64,000 nt of DNA from Frigidibacter mobilis (lineage in GTDB: Bacteria > Pseudomonadota > Alphaproteobacteria > Rhodobacterales > Rhodobacteraceae), in the NCBI RefSeq assembly GCF_001620265.1, contig NZ_CP012661.1, forward strand, positions 3,640,501 through 3,704,500, written 5' to 3'. Below the pieces are notes generated by a model, which saw nothing but the letters and a program-made list of their open reading frames with translations, had not been told where the DNA came from and ran no database searches. This document shows positions 60,098 to 64,000 of this stretch, piece after piece. Numbering within the stretch: the first letter of the stretch is position 1; each line of letters starts with the position of its first letter. Made by a program: the position numbers and the translations under genes.

Positions 60098-62299
60098 ATG
60101 CGTATCACCATCAAGGCCAAGCTGGCCGCCGCCTTTACCACCATCTTGATCATGCTGGGCGGCATCGTCTGGCTGTCTGTCTCGAACCTGTCCGCCGCAA
60201 ACGACCGCACTGAGTTGCTGGTAAACAACTACGCTGAACGGGTGCGCCTCGCCACCCGTCTCGGGCAGGTTGTGGCCGCGGCGGGACGCGATCTTCGCTC
60301 CGTGGTGCTGGCACCGGATCCCGAGCAGATGAAGACACAGTTTGCTGCAGTCGAGGTGCATCGCGCTACGGCCGCAGAACTCGCCGCCACCTTCTCCGCC
60401 CTTGCCGACGAGGAAAGCCGCCGCCTGATGGCAGAGTTCCTGGAGATCCGGATCGGCTATGACGCGGCCTCGGATGAGGTCTATGCCCTGGCCCTGAAGA
60501 ACTCGAACGTACACGCCGGCGACCAGTCGATGACTGCGGCACGCGATGCGAACGCGGCGGTTGTCGACGCGGTCAAGGCCGTTCAGGCCGCCTCGCAACG
60601 CAATCCCGGTGCCTCGCCCGAGCGCGTGGAACTGCTGGTAACCCGGATCGAACTTGAGCTGCAGCATGCGGTGCGCAACGAGAAGAACGTGATCATCTCG
60701 ACGAACGAAGAGATGATGGCGGAACAGACAGACGCCGCTGCAACCCGCCGCGATGCCGCACGCGAGTTGATTGACAACCTAGAAACTGCGGTCGGAACCT
60801 ACGCCCGGGCCGAGATATCCAAACTGCGCCAAGAGTTCGATCACTTCGAGGCGGTAAGCGTGGAAGTAATCGCGCTGGCGCGCCAGAACACCAACCTTCG
60901 CGCTGCCGAAATGCTTCGGGAGGAGGTCCTGCCCCTCGCAGGCGCAATGGCCCGGATTCTGGACGAAATCGTCAGCCTGAACCAGGACGCGATGGACAAA
61001 GAGGTCGAAGCCGCGGCCGCAGCCTATGCCGGCAGCAAAACCATGCTGATCAGCGGCGCCGCCCTGGCCGCGGCGCTGGGCGCGATGGCTGCCATCTGGA
61101 TCAGCCTTTCGGTCAGCCGAGGCCTAGGCCGGGCTGTCTCTGTCGCAGAGGGCGTGGCGCGCGGCGACCTGTCGGTAGACGCGAAGCCGACCACGCAGGA
61201 CGAGATCGGCGACGTTCTGGGCGCGATGGAGAAGATGAACCAATCCATGCGCGAGATCACCGGAGTCGCCGAGAAGATCAGCCAGGGCGACCTGAGCGTG
61301 GCCACGAAACGCCGCTCGGATGTCGACAGCCTCGGCATCGCGCTGGAGACCATGCTCGAGAAGCTGCGCGATGTCATCGCCAATGCCAATGTGAGCGCGA
61401 ATGGCGTGGCAGAGGGGGCGCAGGCGATGTCGGCGACGGCCGAGCAGCTCAGCGAGGGCTCGACCGAGCAGGCGGCGGCGGCCGAGCAGGCCTCTGCCAG
61501 CATGGAGGAGATGTCTGCCAATATCCGCCAGTCGGCCGACAATGCCGCGCAGACCGAGAAGATTGCAACCCAGTCGGCGAAAGAGGCCGCCGACAGCGGA
61601 AAGGCCGTGGACGAAGCGGTGCGCGCCATGAAGACTATCGCCGAGAAGATCAACATCATCCAGGAGATTGCCCGGCAGACCGACCTGCTCGCGCTCAACG
61701 CCGCGGTCGAAGCGGCGCGGGCCGGCCAGCACGGCAAGGGCTTCGCCGTCGTTGCCTCGGAAGTGCGCAAGCTGGCCGAGCGCAGCCAGCAGGCGGCCGG
61801 CGAGATAAGCGAGCTGTCGGGCAAGACCGTCGAGGTCAGCCAGAAGGCCGGTGAAATGCTGGCGGCGCTGGTGCCCTCGATCCAGCGCACCGCCGATCTT
61901 GTGCAGGAGATCAGCGCCGCCACACGCGAACAGAATGTCGGCGCCGAGCAGATCAACGAGGCGATCCGCGAGCTTGACGCCGTGATCCAGGCAAACGCCT
62001 CGGCCTCGACCGAAGCGGCAAGCGTCTCGGAGCAGCTGGCCTCGCAATCCGAGCAGTTGCGCGGCGTGATCAGCTTCTTCCGCCTAGGGGATGACGATCA
62101 TGCAAGCCGCTCGTCGGTGGCGCGGAGCCCGGCGAAAAGCGCTACGAAGCCGGTTTCCCATATCCGCGGCAAGCGCATGGCGGCCAAGGCCACGCCGGTG
62201 GCACAGGCCCCCGCGGCCGGCAGCATGAACGGCAAGGCGAACGGCGTGGCGCTGGATCTCGGTGGCGACATGTCCGACACCGATTTCGTGCGCTACTGA
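60098..62299 (+). CDS. Methyl-accepting chemotaxis protein
   Basis: A 733-residue transmembrane receptor. First span about residues 8-29 ([20 protein letters not shown]), periplasmic four-helix-bundle-like sensor (about 30-310), second span about 312-336 ([20 protein letters not shown]), HAMP ([20 protein letters not shown]) and the signalling domain with hairpin [40 protein letters not shown]. The ATG at 60098 has AAGGA in front. The C-terminus is long and lacks an NWET/F-type pentapeptide. The ligand is unknown. Confidence 0.93.
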   Translation: MRITIKAKLAAAFTTILIMLGGIVWLSVSNLSAANDRTELLVNNYAERVRLATRLGQVVAAAGRDLRSVVLAPDPEQMKTQFAAVEVHRATAAELAATFSALADEESRRLMAEFLEIRIGYDAASDEVYALALKNSNVHAGDQSMTAARDANAAVVDAVKAVQAASQRNPGASPERVELLVTRIELELQHAVRNEKNVIISTNEEMMAEQTDAAATRRDAARELIDNLETAVGTYARAEISKLRQEFDHFEAVSVEVIALARQNTNLRAAEMLREEVLPLAGAMARILDEIVSLNQDAMDKEVEAAAAAYAGSKTMLISGAALAAALGAMAAIWISLSVSRGLGRAVSVAEGVARGDLSVDAKPTTQDEIGDVLGAMEKMNQSMREITGVAEKISQGDLSVATKRRSDVDSLGIALETMLEKLRDVIANANVSANGVAEGAQAMSATAEQLSEGSTEQAAAAEQASASMEEMSANIRQSADNAAQTEKIATQSAKEAADSGKAVDEAVRAMKTIAEKINIIQEIARQTDLLALNAAVEAARAGQHGKGFAVVASEVRKLAERSQQAAGEISELSGKTVEVSQKAGEMLAALVPSIQRTADLVQEISAATREQNVGAEQINEAIRELDAVIQANASASTEAASVSEQLASQSEQLRGVISFFRLGDDDHASRSSVARSPAKSATKPVSHIRGKRMAAKATPVAQAPAAGSMNGKANGVALDLGGDMSDTDFVRY

Positions 62300-62379
62300 G
62301 TCTTGCAGCCGGGGCGGCCCGCGCCGCCATGCTTCCCCCCGCGGCTTTCGCCGCCATCCCCTGAACCGAAGAGGGCGCG

Positions 62380-62891
62380 ATGACCGCAACCGCCGCACTG
62401 GCCGATCCTTGGTCCCCCGACGATGCCGAGGCCGTTTCCGAGCCGCAGACCTATGTCACCTTCGAGCTGTCGGGGCAGGTGTTCGCTGTTGCGGTGGCCC
62501 ATGTCCGGGAAATCCTCGATATGCAGCCGATTGCCCGGCTTCCGAACGCGCCGTCCGACCTTCTGGGCATGATCGACGTGCGGGGCGAGGGCATCGCCGT
62601 GATCGACCTGGCCGCACGGCTTGGTCTGATGGGCGGAATGGCAGCCGAAGAGGGCCGCATTGTGGTGTTCGAGTTCGGCGCAGACGGTTCCATCGCCGTG
62701 GGCGTGATCGCAGACCGGGTGCTGAGCGTGGTCGAGATCCGTGACAGCGAGATCGAGACTGCACCAAGCGCCCTGACCCGCTGGGATGCCTCGGTGCTGC
62801 GCGGCGTCTCGCGGGTGGCAGGACGCCTGACACTGCTGCTCGCGCTTGACGAGCTGTTCGGCAAGGACGCCCAGGATCCGTTCGATTTCAC

Positions 62892-62895
<4 letters not shown>
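62380..62895 (+). CDS. cheW: CheW coupling protein, second copy
   Basis: A 171-residue CheW: TYVTFELSGQVFAVAVAHVR, EILDMQPIARLPNAPSDLLG, MIDVRGEGIAVIDLAARLGL and VGVIADRVLSVVEIRDSEIE. It is preceded by an 80-bp gap with a short GC hairpin and overlaps cheR by 4 bp. Having two CheW proteins in one operon allows separate arrays or receptor classes, as in Rhodobacter. Confidence 0.92.

Positions 62896-64000
<1,105 letters not shown>

Overview
The window is high-GC DNA from an alphaproteobacterium, most likely a member of the Rhodobacterales (Paracoccus/Rhodobacter-like). The evidence is the protein character of the chromosomal genes: a pca cluster with a PcaQ-type LysR, a TctABC transporter and a compact che operon. 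The genus cannot be settled from sequence alone. Two adjoining mobile regions occupy the left 26 kb and ordinary chromosomal catabolic and chemotaxis operons fill the rest.

1 to about 5,970: backbone of an integrative and conjugative element of the alphaproteobacterial RdfS/FseA type. On the minus strand lie an excisionase-like winged-helix gene, a DUF2840 gene, a TraF-type S26 peptidase, a DUF736 gene, a lytic transglycosylase, a nested inverted repeat that could be oriT, and the start of a relaxase. A short DUF2285 gene (QseM-like) faces a split DUF6499/DUF2285 pair that looks like an FseA activator made by +1 ribosomal frameshifting. A DNA methyltransferase follows.

6,284 to 14,533: accessory, lower-GC cargo with a defence-island look. 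An AAA+ ATPase is paired with a subtilisin-like protease gene, which is cut by a roughly 2 kb insertion carrying an IS1380-family transposase. After it come a helical protein of unknown function, a membrane-anchored dCTP deaminase/dUTPase-fold protein lacking the catalytic Glu, a small unknown protein, an Nmad2-family protein (frameshifted) and a uracil-DNA glycosylase-family protein.

14,698 to about 26,220: an 11.5 kb integrated element with integrase, AlpA-like regulator, primase-helicase, both terminase subunits, portal, and fused prohead protease and capsid protein, but no tail, lysis or holin genes. This is the layout of a capsid-forming phage satellite (cf-PICI-like). A four-copy inverted TGAGACAA array between primase and terS is a candidate replication origin.

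26,801 to 35,338: a gamma-glutamyltransferase-family gene divergent from a GntR-controlled operon: spermidine/putrescine-type ABC transporter (binding protein interrupted by a stop codon), RraA-like aldolase, HpcH/HpaI aldolase and 2-hydroxyacid dehydrogenase. 35,476 to 37,320: a TetR regulator with a perfect palindromic operator and a CrtC/AttH-like lipocalin-fold protein. 37,366 to 54,514: aromatic and hydroaromatic catabolism. Shikimate/quinate dehydrogenase and 3-dehydroshikimate dehydratase feed protocatechuate into PcaHG, PcaB, PcaC and PcaD, with a BKACE enzyme where PcaIJ/PcaF would be expected; TctABC is the probable importer, and an IclR-controlled flavoprotein (two frameshifts) plus a TIM-barrel isomerase follow. 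55,093 to the right edge: chemotaxis operon (STAS, CheY, CheA, CheW, MCP, CheW, CheR, CheB), with a divergent degenerate soluble MCP-like protein.

Four genes carry an apparent single-base deletion at or beside a short G/C run and one carries an in-frame stop. Sequencing error must be weighed against real decay before any of these is called a pseudogene.
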